A stretch of 64,000 nucleotides of DNA from Biscogniauxia marginata (taxonomy: Eukaryota > Ascomycota > Sordariomycetes > Xylariales > Xylariaceae): contig MU404073.1 of the NCBI GenBank assembly GCA_022695795.1, positions 62,001 through 126,000 of the forward strand. The letters run 5' to 3'. Made by a program: the position numbers and the translations under genes. The notes under the pieces were generated by a model. The model worked only from the letters and a program-made list of their open reading frames with translations, did no database searches and was not told the DNA's origin. Positions 22,837-34,911 of this stretch are shown here, piece by piece; position 1 is the first letter of the stretch; every line of letters begins with the position of its first letter.

Positions 22837-22985
22837 TTTAGTTACGGGGTCCTCACTTTATAAGCTCAATATACTCTTTTATAAAACCCATTCAATCATT
22901 CGTTTAGTTGTACATTGAATTATATAAGTTGTGAACTTATAGTTGGCGACCTTCATTACTAGCCTTGGCCACACATTGATATCGG
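22837..22985 (+). repeat. LTR-end-like sequence, copy 1 (partner at 25200-25310)
   Basis: Contains ATTCATTCGTTTAGTTG-like sequence followed by AGTTGGCGACC and then ATTACTAGC. The second copy near 25230-25290 has the same three blocks in the same order. A conserved TTGGCGACC just inside such an end resembles the primer-binding site after the 5' LTR of a retrotransposon. No internal gag or pol is left. Confidence 0.4.
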
Positions 22986-23394
22986 TTAGATATTTAACTC
23001 TGGGTACCCGAGCTCGTACTTTGAGATTTACGGCGCCCTTCGACGGGGCGTGAGTTTGAGCGCGAGGCTAAATAGCCTGGGCAAAGGGTTGGCGGAATAG
23101 AAGAGGGGTGCGTATGTCGATGTACCAGAAAGCGGTTTGAAAGCAGGTGGCGGTATTAGAAGTGGGCTGTGTTGTAGCTAGGTTATCAAGGAATATACAC
23201 TACACGTTTTAAAAGTTATTAAAATCTACCTTCAGTAACTAGCGAATGGCTGAGTCTCCGGATGGGTTCTATTTCGAATGGAAGATAAGTCATAGCAGGA
23301 ATGGTCCATAAAGAGGATCATATGTAAGCAGTGCGTACTTGGTACTTCAGCTGGAGATGAGAAGAGTAATAATAATAGTTGAACAAAAAGTGAC

Positions 23395-23625
23395 TATAAA
23401 GGTTTAATATAATGATAATTCAAAGACGCACTAACATTTTATTAATAATTGGCCCTTTTTAAAAATCTTAAATAAAAACGGTTATTAATATAAAATAATT
23501 TAATATTTATAATAAAAATTATATATAAAGTAATATTTTTATAAAGAAATTAACTTAATTATTAAAAAGTTTTTAATTTTAATTTACTTAATTTTTATAA
23601 GTTATAAAGCTTTTTCCTAGGCATT
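23395..23625. repeat. Short AT-rich tract
   Basis: About 230 bp of A/T-dominated, TA-rich sequence between two stretches of ordinary composition; probably RIP-mutated repeat. Confidence 0.6.
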
Positions 23626-25199
23626 AGTCACAATATAAAGTCACATCCTTGACATAATTAATATATTCTCGGAGAAAAGCGAATTAATATAACAACCGGT
23701 AAGCGAGTTCGAGATGAAAGAATTCGCAGTGGAGTAGCCTAACCAAGAGATAGGAAAACTATACAGTGTCTCAGGTCGAATCGCATCTCCATGGCGTTTC
23801 CCTCACTGCCCTTATCCCTCCCTCTACCACGGGGGCGTGTTGGTAAGAGGCTAGAGCCACGAGGGACAGGCTATGGAATATTCCAAAGTATCCACCGTTA
23901 GAATAAAATTACAGGCAATAACCAAGCCCTATTTCATCTCGCATGCATGATACCATTTAGCTACTTCTTTCCGGCCATAGGCCACCTTGAACAAAGTGAG
24001 TGCGTTAGTCCCACAACTACGAGGTGGCATACAGCGTCCACATCGCGTCTCAACAGGTATTTCATATAGCATGCCAACTCGATTCTTCGGGCACCCAGGC
24101 TTTCAGGAGTAGGGCAGAAGTTGCGGTGTAAATGGATCAATAGGTACAGAACAGGTACACGTCAACTAGGGGAGCGAAGGGGCTGTTAACATGTATAAGG
24201 CACTGTATCCTAGTTACGTTACTACCCCTATACACACGGAGTGCATCGTGGTGCATGCCTTGACAAAACTATACCAATCAAGAACTAGTGACCTCCAGCA
24301 TGAAGTTCGAGATCACATATGAATATGAAGCAAGGACTCGCTAGGTAAGCAGAATGTTACCCACATCTTCCGGTTCCGAAAACATCATTATGAGTTGGCG
24401 GATCTCCCGTGGGACTAGATCGAACATGGACGGGGCCGTATAAGCGGTGTCCAAGGAAGGTAATAACTCCGTAGGCCGTAGGCCGTAGCGGTAGCCTTGC
24501 CGCATATTGAATGGTCTTGAGCCATCCAATGGAATCTAGCGTCATCCTCTTGGTGTCAAGGAATCTTTCCCCTAGAGGCCATCATGGCCCTAGTCCCGGC
24601 GGTGAGAAACCGCAAGTACAGGCCTCCGTGGGGACAAAGGGGATGTTTTGTATGTAAGAAGACTGCTGGCAGTATATCTCTATATCTAGCACTTGGCGCA
24701 GCAAATACATATGTATCCCCATACAAGGTCCGCATCGTGACACGTAGCTAGAGTATTACACAAAGACTTGGTAATATTCGCCACCTGATAAACAACTTTG
24801 GTAGTACATGTAGGACGTGAAGCAAGGAGTAGGTAGAAATGGGACCTATGACACAGAAAGCCCCAGTCGTATAATCCTAGCTGCTTTCTTTCGTGCCTCT
24901 AAACTGATGGAAGAACTGTTCATAATCGTCTGTATCGAAGTTGTCGTCGAACAGGTGGTTGTCCAATTTGACAGTTTTTGCGGAAAGGAAAATACCCTCC
25001 CCCGGACCCTAGAACAACCGTGATGATGGCAACCGGTATACAGGGGTACTACAAAGCAGTTGTTGCGCGAAGAGCTAGCGTTGTGGTAACAGGGCCCGAA
25101 TGACTTACACATTCGAGCAACTAAGCTGTATATATGTCTCTTTCGCTGACAAGGCAGTTGATAACTGAACTTAGATATATAGTCTTCATTCGATAGACT
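23626..25199. other. Decayed intergenic DNA with one possible gene relic
   Basis: Ordinary composition, no intact gene. The only protein-like signal is the possible F-box fragment at 24341-24529. Open frames on both strands at about 24817-25112 overlap one another and are judged fortuitous. Confidence 0.4.
24341..24529 (-). pseudogene. Possible F-box gene fragment
   Basis: The minus-strand frame includes a segment reading MFDLVPREIRQLIM followed by EDVGNILL. Spacing and residue types are like the start of a fungal F-box domain (L-P-x-E-I then D-x-x-N/L). The frame ends after about 62 codons and no continuation was found on either side. If real it is a relic of a longer F-box protein gene; chance similarity is possible. 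Confidence 0.3.
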
Positions 25200-25310
25200 T
25201 AATACACCCTTTCAACCACCCACATATTTATTCATTTTAGCCATTCATTTAGTTGTTAACCCTAGTTGGCGACCCTTATTACTAGCTCTAGCCCCCAATC
25301 ACTAGAACTA
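25200..25310 (+). repeat. LTR-end-like sequence, copy 2 (partner at 22837-22985)
   Basis: Contains ATTCATTTAGTTG, then AGTTGGCGACCC and ATTACTAGCTC, matching the order and spacing in the 22.9 kb copy. The two sites are about 2.3 kb apart in the same orientation, so they could be solo LTRs or remnants of one or two retroelements. Confidence 0.4.
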
Positions 25311-26609
25311 GAGCTACATGTAGAAGCGGTCTTACTACACCCGGATGCCTCCTTTGTTGCTCATCTCACCTGATATCACTTTTTCCTTTATTACTGTAAG
25401 TCTGCCAGGCTCGATGCTTAATAATTTCGGGCCAAAGCCTCGGTTTTGACAACTAGTCACGTTGTATAATCGATGAGTTGTGAAATAATTTCGGTAAAAG
25501 CCAGAGAAGGCTTTGATGGTTCGCGTACCTGAAGTTCAAAGTAGCTAAGACTTATAAGGATATACTTGGATAATTTGGAACGGCAGACTACGATATTAAT
25601 ACTGGGCAGAACATTTAATGTTTGTAGATCTAGCAAGGAGGGTCGTAATGTTGAATGGCTATCGTTTTAACCTGATAAACCTAGGGCTAACCCCTATTAA
25701 ACAAACAGAAACGGACATTCTACCAGGCTTGCAGAATCCTGGGCCATTCGTCACTCGCCAGCAGCCATATGCCTCGCACTAGACATCGCTACGAGGTATG
25801 ACTGTCGGTAATTTACGCATTATTGTCCGCTGGCCTTCTGGTCTAGGCGAGCGAGTCTAATAGAAATGGTAAAACATATGAGGCAATACAGGAGGCTTAC
25901 GCTCTGCCGTGAGAGTTGTCACCTTGTTGTAATTGCCGCTTTACTTGGAAGTGGTGCGATGAGACGAAGATGTGAGGATAGGATCTGGTGTATTAGTTCA
26001 AGGTGAGTCTAGATAGGAGGGCTTCGGTAGATACAGGTGGCAAGGGTAGTATAGCCCCATATTTCAACAGCAAGTGTTCACTGACGATGAGGCATAATTC
26101 ATTACATCCTAGTTTGGCATGTAAGGGTTCGTACTAGGTCGCGGGTTCATGTAAAAAGTAGCATCTGAGTACTAAGTGATGAAATATAAGCCTCACTAAG
26201 GTAAGGCTCAAAATAGATTTCCCCCTTACATCAAGACTAGACACGGTTCAGTCTTAAGAAAGTTATTCCCGCAAATATGTATATGCTTAGATTGATCACT
26301 TACAAGCAAAGTAGATACTTAAGGGGTCTAAATGAGTGTATGTATACCCATCAGTGTCACGTAGGGTCGGTAAGCTAGGCACAACCAGTGCATTCCTATA
26401 GCTAGGGTCAAGAACAAGATAGACGCCTAGTCTTGTCAAAACTAAGCTAGGGGGAAGGAAGGGGTTCTTATATGGACTGATGTGAGGCTGATACAAGGCC
26501 GAAAGCCTTGCATGAGACCTCGCCTCCAGTCACCCTGTGACAATGAGATATCGTGCATACCACCATATCCATGGAATCCAGTCACATTTCAGGCGAGTAA
26601 TGTAAATTG
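25311..26609. other. Gene-free stretch
   Basis: Nothing supportable: no coding region, RNA gene or clear repeat. Frames are all below 75 codons. Confidence 0.4.
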
Positions 26610-26860
26610 CCATATAATTCATGATAATAACAAACCACTAGCCATATTAAAAATAAAAGGGTTTTATATAGTTAAATATAAAATAATATTAATTAAATTA
26701 AATTAAATTAAATTAATAAATATAAAATTTAAATGAAATTTAAATTTTTATTTTTTAATATTTTAACTTATAAATGTTATTTTAATGAATTTAAATATAT
26801 AAAATAATAACGACGTTTTAACAAGTTTATTTCAATATTTTACGGTAATATAAAAGAAGA
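26610..26860. repeat. AT-rich tract marking the end of the repeat-rich region
   Basis: About 250 bp of A/T-dominated DNA, including a short TTAAA/AATTA-type tandem run near 26690-26715. From here rightwards no further AT-rich block occurs, so this is the boundary between the accessory, repeat-rich part and the gene-rich part. Confidence 0.65.
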
Positions 26861-26983
26861 AAAGGGGGTATGAGAAGCCACGAGACATATGCGACGCAGT
26901 TGTGGGGCGCGGATGGGATAGACCAATTAACAGGGCGATCGTGACGTTTTCATTTACAGATTTTATCCCCATGTCCCTTAGCT

Positions 26984-27011
26984 TACCTACCTACAACTTT
27001 GTAGGTAGGTA
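26984..27011. promoter_or_regulatory. Perfect hairpin of TAGG repeats upstream of the phosphatase gene
   Basis: Arms of 13 bp (26984-26996 and 26999-27011) separated by 2 nt; the right side continues as tandem GTAGGTAG. It lies about 540 bp before the phosphatase start. Similar TAGGTAGG runs occur at several intergenic places in this window, so it may be a common genomic motif rather than a gene-specific site. Confidence 0.4.
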
Positions 27012-27553
27012 GGTAGTTTCACATTATTTATTTTCTTGTCACTACCAACGTCTCTGCTATCTTTTCAATATTTACTACCTAGACAACACAAATATATCAA
27101 TTCAGTCAGTGCAGCATAATAAACACATTCGATTTTGGGTTGTTTTCATCGTACTCGATAGCGTGTCTGAAACCGGATGTTTCCTGGCCAGATAGATCGT
27201 GGCTTGATTTCGTCGAGATTTATTGTCTTGGCTTACGTCTTGTCCCCTGCCATCATTTCCCTGGTTGTGTCGCATGGAGGGACAGTAGCGTACATGACGC
27301 GCCTCGCCAGCTCTCGTCGCCCTACCAACACCACGAGCCGCACTCACTAGACTCTTGTTTTCTGTCGCATCTCACGAAGCTCGATCTTCCCCTCCCAACC
27401 CGCCAAAGCAAATAGCAATTCGAGAACTGTAGGCTTCCTCCGCGTCGCTAATTGTGGCTGCCACCTCCATCGAGTTCGTTGTAAGCTGTGCCGCTTACCC
27501 GAGCCACACACCAACTTCCGAAACACGCGCGACGAAGGCATTGTCGGACCACC

Positions 27554-30164
27554 ATGGCTGAGCACCACCACGACAACATCCTCTCCGGGGAAGACGATGC
27601 TCGAAACCCGTACGCGTCGGCCAACAGGTGGCGACACCAGGAATCTTCTTCGTTCGCCCGCGCAGCTGTTGCGCGGGACCCCCACACCTCGAGCGCAGAT
27701 ACGAGGGACCTGTCCAACTTCTTAAACTCGGCTCGGGTCGAAGGCGAACGACCTCCTACCAATGGCACCGCGCACTTTCAGCCAATCGTAATCGGCGGCT
27801 CAGACGGCGCAATTGATGGAGGTGTCGTCGGCGATGATGGGAAGGAAGTCATCTGCGGACCTCTGCTGAATTACCGGCACATGAAGGGTAGTACCTGGTA
27901 TGGAAGCGTCTTAATTGTCACCCGCGGCGGTGGCAAGACCCAGAGCTTCCAGCCTACCCTGCATCTGGGGCGCGTACAAGTCGCCAATGGACAGCCTGGG
28001 CTTCTTCACGAAGGAGACGGCGTCAACGGTGGTGCTATCGCCAACGGTGGTGCCATTACGAGCAACCACGGAACTGACGCGACAGGCGTTTGTCTCTACT
28101 CCGACCCTCGATGCACATTCTGGAGCTTCGCCATTTCTTGCGACATGGCTGACACCGAGACCAAATGGGCCTACTCGGTTGACGACGTTCGGTACAAGAG
28201 CCAAACCAAACCCCAAACCAACTACTTCTTCGTCCCCGCCATAGACGAGTCGATGAGAATCATGTTCCACTCGTGTAACGGGTTCAGCGTCGGCACAGAC
28301 GAGGAGGCTTGGAGTGGACCGGCGCTGTGGAACGACGTGCTGAGAAGCCATGCGCAAGCCCCTTTCCATGTCATGCTCGGTGGCGGCGATCAAATTTACA
28401 ACGACGGCATTCGCGTAAACGGGCCCCTGCGTGAATGGACTGACATCGGGAACCCAAAGAAGCGCCGCGACTTTCCCTTCCCCGAGTCGTTGCGGGAAGC
28501 TTGCGACGACTACTACCTCAATAACTACATTCGGTGGTATTCGAAGGAACCCTTTGCGACAGCCAACGGGCAAATTGCCCAGCTGAATATTTGGGATGAC
28601 CACGACATCATCGACGGGTTCGGCTCCTATGTCAACGAGTTCATGAAGTGCGATGTGTTCCGAGGCATCGGTGGCACTGCCCATAAATATTACCTACTCT
28701 TCCAACACCATTTAGCACCGCCGGCCTCCACCTACACCTCGGATTCGCCTCAAACGATGGAGAACAGCCCTGTGCAGGACCAAGCGCAGCTAATAAACAC
28801 CTTCGTCAAACCACAGGACGTAGTGGACCCGTCTTATATTTTCGGTAGCAGACCTGGACCATATGTGGCAGAGCACTCGCTGAACATGTTCGCGAAGTTG
28901 GGGGCCAGGATTGCTTTCTTAGGAATTGATGCTCGCACTGAACGTACTAGACACCGGGTCAACTATCCCGAGACGTACGATCTCATCTTCAATCGAGTTC
29001 GGCAAGAGCTCGGGGCAGCTGCTAGTGCTGGACAGCCGTTCCGACACTTGATCCTGTTGCTGGGTATTCCAATTGCTTATCCTGTAAGACGTTCATGTGT
29101 GATACGTAAGAACTAGTTGCTAACAAGTAGGCAGCGACTTACCTGGCTCGAAAACGTTTTCTCCAGCCCCCTAATTGCACCTATCAAGTTCCTCAACCGG
29201 CGATTTGGATTCGGTAAGTACCTGATATCTTACGGGTGATCAATATCACGACTAACATCATGTACCAGGCGGCGGTGTCTTCAACCATTTTGATGGTAGT
29301 GTGGATCTTCTCGATGACTTAGATGATCACTATACGGCTCGGACCCACAAGAAAGAGCGAAATGCTTTGGTAGAACGCCTGCAGACCGTGTGCGCCGAGC
29401 ATTCGGTTCGACTAACTATTCTCGGGGGCGACGTTCACTTGGCGGCACTTGGACGCTTCTACTCCAATCCAAACCTGCACATTCCTACCGAGGCAGACCA
29501 CCGCTACATGGTCAACGTAGTCTCTTCTGCTATTGTGAATAAGCCACCACCGAGCGCGATCGCGAATCTACTAGCAAGCCGGAACAAGATCCACCACCTG
29601 AACGCGGACACCGATGAGACACTCATGAGTCTCTTCGACAAAGACCCGGGCAACTCGAACAAGACAATGGCCTCAAACCACGTCACTATGCCTAGCCGTA
29701 ATTACGCTATACTTACAGAAAATTCGCCGAATAACCAGGCTGCCGTGAATGGGCATGGATCTGCGGCCAATGGGGAGGCTAATGGGTCTACCAATGGAGA
29801 AACCAACGGAGAGACCAACGAGAATCGGTTTGATGGCAAAGATGGCCATTCGTTCTTGCACGCTGGCGAAGACGGCGCAGGTACACAGCACAAGGCTGCG
29901 TCATTCGAGACTCATGGAAAGGGTAACGATGGGTCCCTTGATTGTTGCATCCGTGTCGAGATCGACCAACACGACAAGGAAGGCAAGACTGAGCCGTATG
30001 GTCTCAGCATCCCGGCCCTGAACTACGAATCGGGCAAGTTTGGGAGCAACGTGAGGCATGGTCATGGTCTTCGACACCATCGTAGCCGGCCGGACACAAG
30101 AGCGAGCACGGTAGCTCCAAGCACCACCGCGTCGGCGCCAGAACCAAACCAGAGGTTGGCTTAG
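27554..30164 (+). CDS. PhoD-like phosphatase domain protein
   Basis: Large conserved fungal protein of 834 residues, exons 27554-29083, 29135-29213 and 29269-30164. It belongs to the PhoD-like metallophosphatase group (PhoD_2). Metal-site motifs visible include MLGGGDQIYND, IWDDHDIIDGFGSY and, in the last exon, ILGGDVHLAALG, which together match a PhoD calcineurin-like fold. The start is placed at the ATG in an ideal context (ACCACCATGG); the frame is open further upstream only through a GTG. No signal peptide or membrane segment, so it is probably intracellular. The C-terminal 200 residues are low-complexity, with repeated NGE/NGS/NGET units around 29750-29825 and a basic His/Arg-rich tail. 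The physiological substrate of these fungal proteins is not settled. Confidence 0.88.
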
Positions 30165-31076
30165 TTATGCCTACGATGAGTTTGTATGGCGGAGGGGTTT
30201 CTCCTTCTTTTTCTAATTGCGGTTGGATATGGCAAAAAAAGGAAAAAAAAAGCTTTGATCGAATGAAGGGTTTTCTGCGGCTTATGATGCCCAGATAGAG
30301 TGGAGTCGTCATCACAAAAGTGAAAAGTGAAAAGCGGTTACCTATACCCCTGGGATTTTTGAGCCAGTAAGTGGGTTGAATGAGGTGTTTTAACTAGGTC
30401 GGAGGAAATTATAATACCCATGGAGAGAACTAGGAGAAGAAAGAAGAAGACGCATGCGCTTGTTCTGGTCGGCCCCTTTTTGTGTGTACTTGAATCTAGC
30501 TGCCCAGCTAGCTAGCAACTAACTCCTTAATTGAAGGCACTAATTTTATTTTCCTTTCATACGTGCCTATGACCGGCCTACGTCTCACGGTGACTAATTC
30601 TTGACGATAGGAAATTCCTAGGGGAGGTGGCCGGGAGGGCACGGAAGACCGTAGTAGTAGGCACTCGGCACGGAGCGGCTACCGAGTTCGGGACGGCCTC
30701 GACTTGTCTGGCGGCTCATTGGTCAATTGGGAGCTACCCCACAGGGCAGCGCTGAACCCCTCTCACTGGTGCGCTGTCCTGGGCGTCTTGAGCCGCAGAA
30801 AAGCGAGCCTATGGCGAGCTCCACTCCACCAGGCCGGCTTCGCTCTGTTTAGCCATTCAAATACCCTGGATACCACGATACTTAATCACCACTTAATAGA
30901 CTCTATTGGCGTCGAGCTGTTCTTGTCCAGTTGGAGTGCTAGCTGTTGGACTTTCTTCTTTCATTTGGTAAAATTATCGCCACAAGGAATCGATACTTTA
31001 CCACGCCCACCTACTCGCTGTACTTAAAGACGTCGCGCGCATTCGAAAGGGGGCCTTACTTTTCATCTCGCCCACT
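30165..31076. other. Intergenic region before P5C dehydrogenase
   Basis: Holds the 3' end of the phosphatase transcript and the promoter of the next gene. A small tandem repeat of AAAAGTG occurs at about 30316-30335. Open frames here are fortuitous. Confidence 0.45.
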
Positions 31077-33015
31077 ATGGCTACAACCACTCGACGGACT
31101 GTTGGCCTCACAAGACAGCTTCAACCGCGCTTGCTTCTATCCCCCAATATTTCCTCCCCCAGGTCTACATTGGCGCTGAATTCGTTGCGGAATACGAGAG
31201 CATTGAGCACGACGAACTCCAGGATGGCGACACTTGCTGCTTTCAAGATACCCAAGGTTTCAAATGAGCCGAACGTATGTCCCTAGTCCTATTTATATCA
31301 TGCTTGATTACGGAGAACTCCTGAGGAATCGAAAAACTAACCAGACTAAATAGCACCACTACGCCAAGGGTTCGTCGCAACGTGAGGGTCTTTTTGCGGC
31401 AGTTGATGCCCTTCTGAAAAAAGGCCCAGTAGAGGTACCTCTCGTGATAGGAGGCAAAGAGGTACGGCAGTTGATTTTACGCCCGTCTAGACCTACCACT
31501 CTAACCAACGAGCAGATCAAAACGTCTCAGAAGGGTAGACAGCACAACCCTTCGGATCATGCTACCACAGTCGCAAACTACTCTCTTGCAAGTGCTGCAG
31601 ATGTCAATAATGCCATATATGCAGCGCTGGCTGCCAAACCCGCCTGGGAGTCGCTCCCATTCGCAGATAGGGCCGCTGTCTTCCTCAAGGCAGCCGATCT
31701 CATCTCTACCAAATACCGCTACGAGATAATGGCCGCTACCATGGTCGGCCAGGGGAAGAACGCGTGGCAGGCAGAGATCGATGCGGCCGCCGAACTATGC
31801 GATTTTCTCCGCTTCAACGTCCAGTATGCCGAGGAGCTATACGCTCAACAGCCTGCCCACCACTCACCAGGCGTGTGGAACCGGGTTGAGTACCGCCCAC
31901 TCGAGGGATTCGTGTACGCGGTTAGCCCGTTCAACTTCACTGCTATCGGAGGCAACCTGTCTGCCGCCCCGGCACTGCTGGGTAACGTGGTCGTCTGGAA
32001 GCCGTCGGACTCGGCGATCGCATCCAACTGGCTGCTCTACAACATCCTGCTCGAGGCCGGGCTCCCGAAGGACGTGATCCAGTTCGTGCCTGGCAACCCG
32101 GAGGAGGTGACGAAGGCCGTCCTGTCGCACAGGCAGTTCGCCGCGCTGCACTACACCGGCAGCACCGCCGTGTTCCGCAAGCTGTACGGCCAGATCGGCC
32201 AGGGCACCGCCGAAGGCCGGTATCAGGGCTACCCGCGCATCGTCGGCGAGACGGGCGGCAAGAACTTCCACCTGGTCCACGCGTCCGCCGACGTCGACAA
32301 CGCCGTCGTGCAGACGGTCCGCGGCGCCTTCGAGTACCAGGGCCAGAAGTGCAGCGCCACGAGCCGCGCCTACGTGGCCCAATCCGCGTGGCCGCAGTTC
32401 CGGGAGAAGCTGGTGCGCGAGACGCGGGCGCTCCGGGTCGGCGCGCCCTCGGACCCGCGGAACTTCGTCGGCCCCGTGATCCACGAGCCCAGCTTCCGGA
32501 AGCTCGCGGGCGTCATCGACGACGCGGCCTCGGACCCGGAGCTCGAGCTTCTCGCGGGAGGCAAGCACGACGGCTCGAGGGGCTACTTCGTCCACCCGAC
32601 CGTCTACCGGACCACGAACCCGGCGCACCGGCTCCTGTCGACGGAGCTCTTCGGGCCGATACTCGTGGTCTACGTGTATGATGATGCGGGAGGTTCCGAG
32701 GCCGCGTTCCGCGACGCGTGCGCGCTCGTCGACCGCACGGGCGAGTATGGGCTCACGGGGGCCGTGTTCGCGCGCGACCGCGCGGCCGTGCGCGCGGCCG
32801 AGGAGGCGCTGCGGAACGCCGCGGGCAACTTCTACGTCAACTGCAAGAGCACGGGGGCCGTGGTCGGGCAGCAGCCGTTCGGGGGCGCGCGCGCGAGCGG
32901 GACGAACGACAAGGCCGGGTCGGCGAACTTGCTGGCGCGGTTCGTGAGCCTGAGGAGCGTCAAGGAGGAGTTCTTGCCGACTACCAGGGTGGAGTATGTT
33001 AGTAATGAGGTTTAG
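31077..33015 (+). CDS. Delta-1-pyrroline-5-carboxylate dehydrogenase (ALDH4), mitochondrial
   Basis: Second step of proline catabolism: oxidises P5C/glutamate semialdehyde to glutamate with NAD+. Exons 31077-31274, 31354-31461 and 31516-33015 give 601 residues. The N-terminus is rich in Arg, Ser and Thr without acidic residues, a typical mitochondrial presequence. The catalytic glutamate is Glu347 in VGETGGKN and the nucleophile Cys381 in QKCSATSR, the usual ALDH spacing. The second intron (31462-31515) is 54 nt, divisible by three and free of stops, so it can also be read as 18 extra residues; removing it restores the GGKEIKT segment expected in the family. Base composition shifts from moderate to very GC-rich after about 32000. 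Confidence 0.93.
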
Positions 33016-34911
33016 TGAAGGGGGGGGAGGTTAGGAGGGAGGGTGTTATATATGGGATGTGGGATAGTGGTGGGGAGAAGGAGGAGGAGGAGGAGAAGGG
33101 GGGTGATATTGGGAAGTTGTGATTGCGGACATGCGTCATGTAGGGCTTGGGGATTTGAAAAGGTTCCGTCGGCGTCCTACTTTGCTTTGCCTGCTTACCT
33201 ATCTACATACTAAGGTATATTGGGGGTGGGTAGGGCAGCTGGCGAGTGAGTGAGTGAGCTAGCCATCAAAACGAATACGAAGGGGAAGATTTCTGTTCAT
33301 GGGAAAATAAGTGGATGGGGCGAGGGGGAGGATGAGGTCTGAAGTTAAAATGAACAATTGGAAATGGATGGTATGGAACGAAATGAAAAGTCTGCGGTCA
33401 ATGACCAACTGCCCTTAATGATATGGATTCATGGAGGAAGGGTAGGGTAGTAGAATACTATCGGGATTTGGAATGAAAACCTGTGTGGTTGTATAGGTAC
33501 CTAGGTATGTTGGAAGACTACCCGTCCGAGGTGCAATTACCCCTTATTTCTAGCTCTAGCTCTGTCGCGCAATAATGACGGCTGATACACTGATATTGGC
33601 TGATATCTTGATATATAAACATATGTCTGTTGGATATAGAGTATTGCTATGTAAGCTGTAATTAATATAGATAAGTATCTACGCATGTCCGGTTCAATTA
33701 AATAGGAAAATTGTCTATGTCTGGTTTCTGGTGGCTTTACAATAACTTGGGCAGGTTTAAGATACGTTCACGTGGCTTTTATGGTAGATGTATCGCAGTG
33801 GCATCATGCGATTTATTGAGAGGGAGAAGGGGGATCCTTTGCTGCGTTATGAAGAGATTAGGTTGGATAATTCATGAATAAAGGCATTTTGGGGGAGCAA
33901 TATTCGTATTATTCCGTGCTATCTCTCATGGGTGTCCCAAATGGACGGGAATCCTAATATGCACCGTTCTTCCCTTACATGCAGTACCCCTTTCACATAC
34001 TAGGTAGGTACCAGCCACGATATTAAGCCACACTACGTGCCAACTAGAACTTGGAATATAAGATTTACCAAACGAAGCAACTCAGGTTCTCTCCAACTGG
34101 GTTCCGCACAAGACCCTGCTCGCAATGAAATCAAATCTGAAGTAGAAGATATCAAGGCACTTATACCTATACCCGTACACGTATATATATAGCTGTACAC
34201 AGTTGTTTATATAGCTGTGTTGGATATATTTAGCAAAGTAACATATCACATATCCCTGTAATCTTGGATTGTCATTGCACAATTTCGACGTAACGGAAGA
34301 CACCCGCTCATTGAAGTATATCACATTATTGAACTCCTTGCATGACCCACCGGATGTAGCCTATACAATTTATCGAATCTCCAGTCAGCAGTTAATCGCT
34401 TTAGCGGAACGTAAAGCTCTCCTATAAGCTTCGACGAAACGCGTATTATATGCAGCTACCAATAGCATCTACATGAATCCGCTCCCACATAACCAGTAGG
34501 AAGCCAAGCTGTACTTGATAAACCGGATACCAATATTCCAGCATGATTGCCTAGGTGGCGTAGGTAGCATCTAACCTTAGGTCGTGGAACATAGTGTGAG
34601 CACTGTAGGCGGGGTTTACTTCTGAGCGCGAGAGCCTGTATGAAATTATTTCCCCGAATACCAAATTAAATATCCTCTGCATGCGCGAATCATACGGGAA
34701 TTTGTTTTGGGCTTTCAGGCGGGGTAGGTAAAGAACAGAAATTTACTACATATAATATTTCTATCATTCCGTCCAAGCAAATCCTCTTTGCTTCCACAGA
34801 TCCGAAAAGGGACAAAGGTTCTTTGACTACTATAAGAGATTGCGATAGTGGAAAGGGGGAGAATTAAGGTTTTTTCCAGACCAGAATATATCTACACATA
34901 TTTGCAACAGG
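33016..34911. other. Gene-free 1.9-kb intergenic region
   Basis: Begins with a purine-rich run (GGA repeats at about 33075-33100). No gene is supportable; the 80-codon minus-strand frame near 34082-34324 is low-complexity. The right part must contain the epoxide hydrolase promoter. Confidence 0.45.

Noticed and set aside
27488..27553. Longer N-terminus for the PhoD-like protein
   Set aside because: The extension starts at a GTG; the ATG at 27554 has an ideal context and fungal nuclear genes normally use ATG.
27911..28684. Minus-strand frame of 257 codons opposite the phosphatase gene
   Set aside because: Antisense shadow of the conserved PhoD-like coding sequence; no domain or intron logic of its own.
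31864..32628. Long minus-strand frame (254 codons) opposite P5C dehydrogenase
   Set aside because: Same cause; the sense strand encodes a complete, well-conserved ALDH4.
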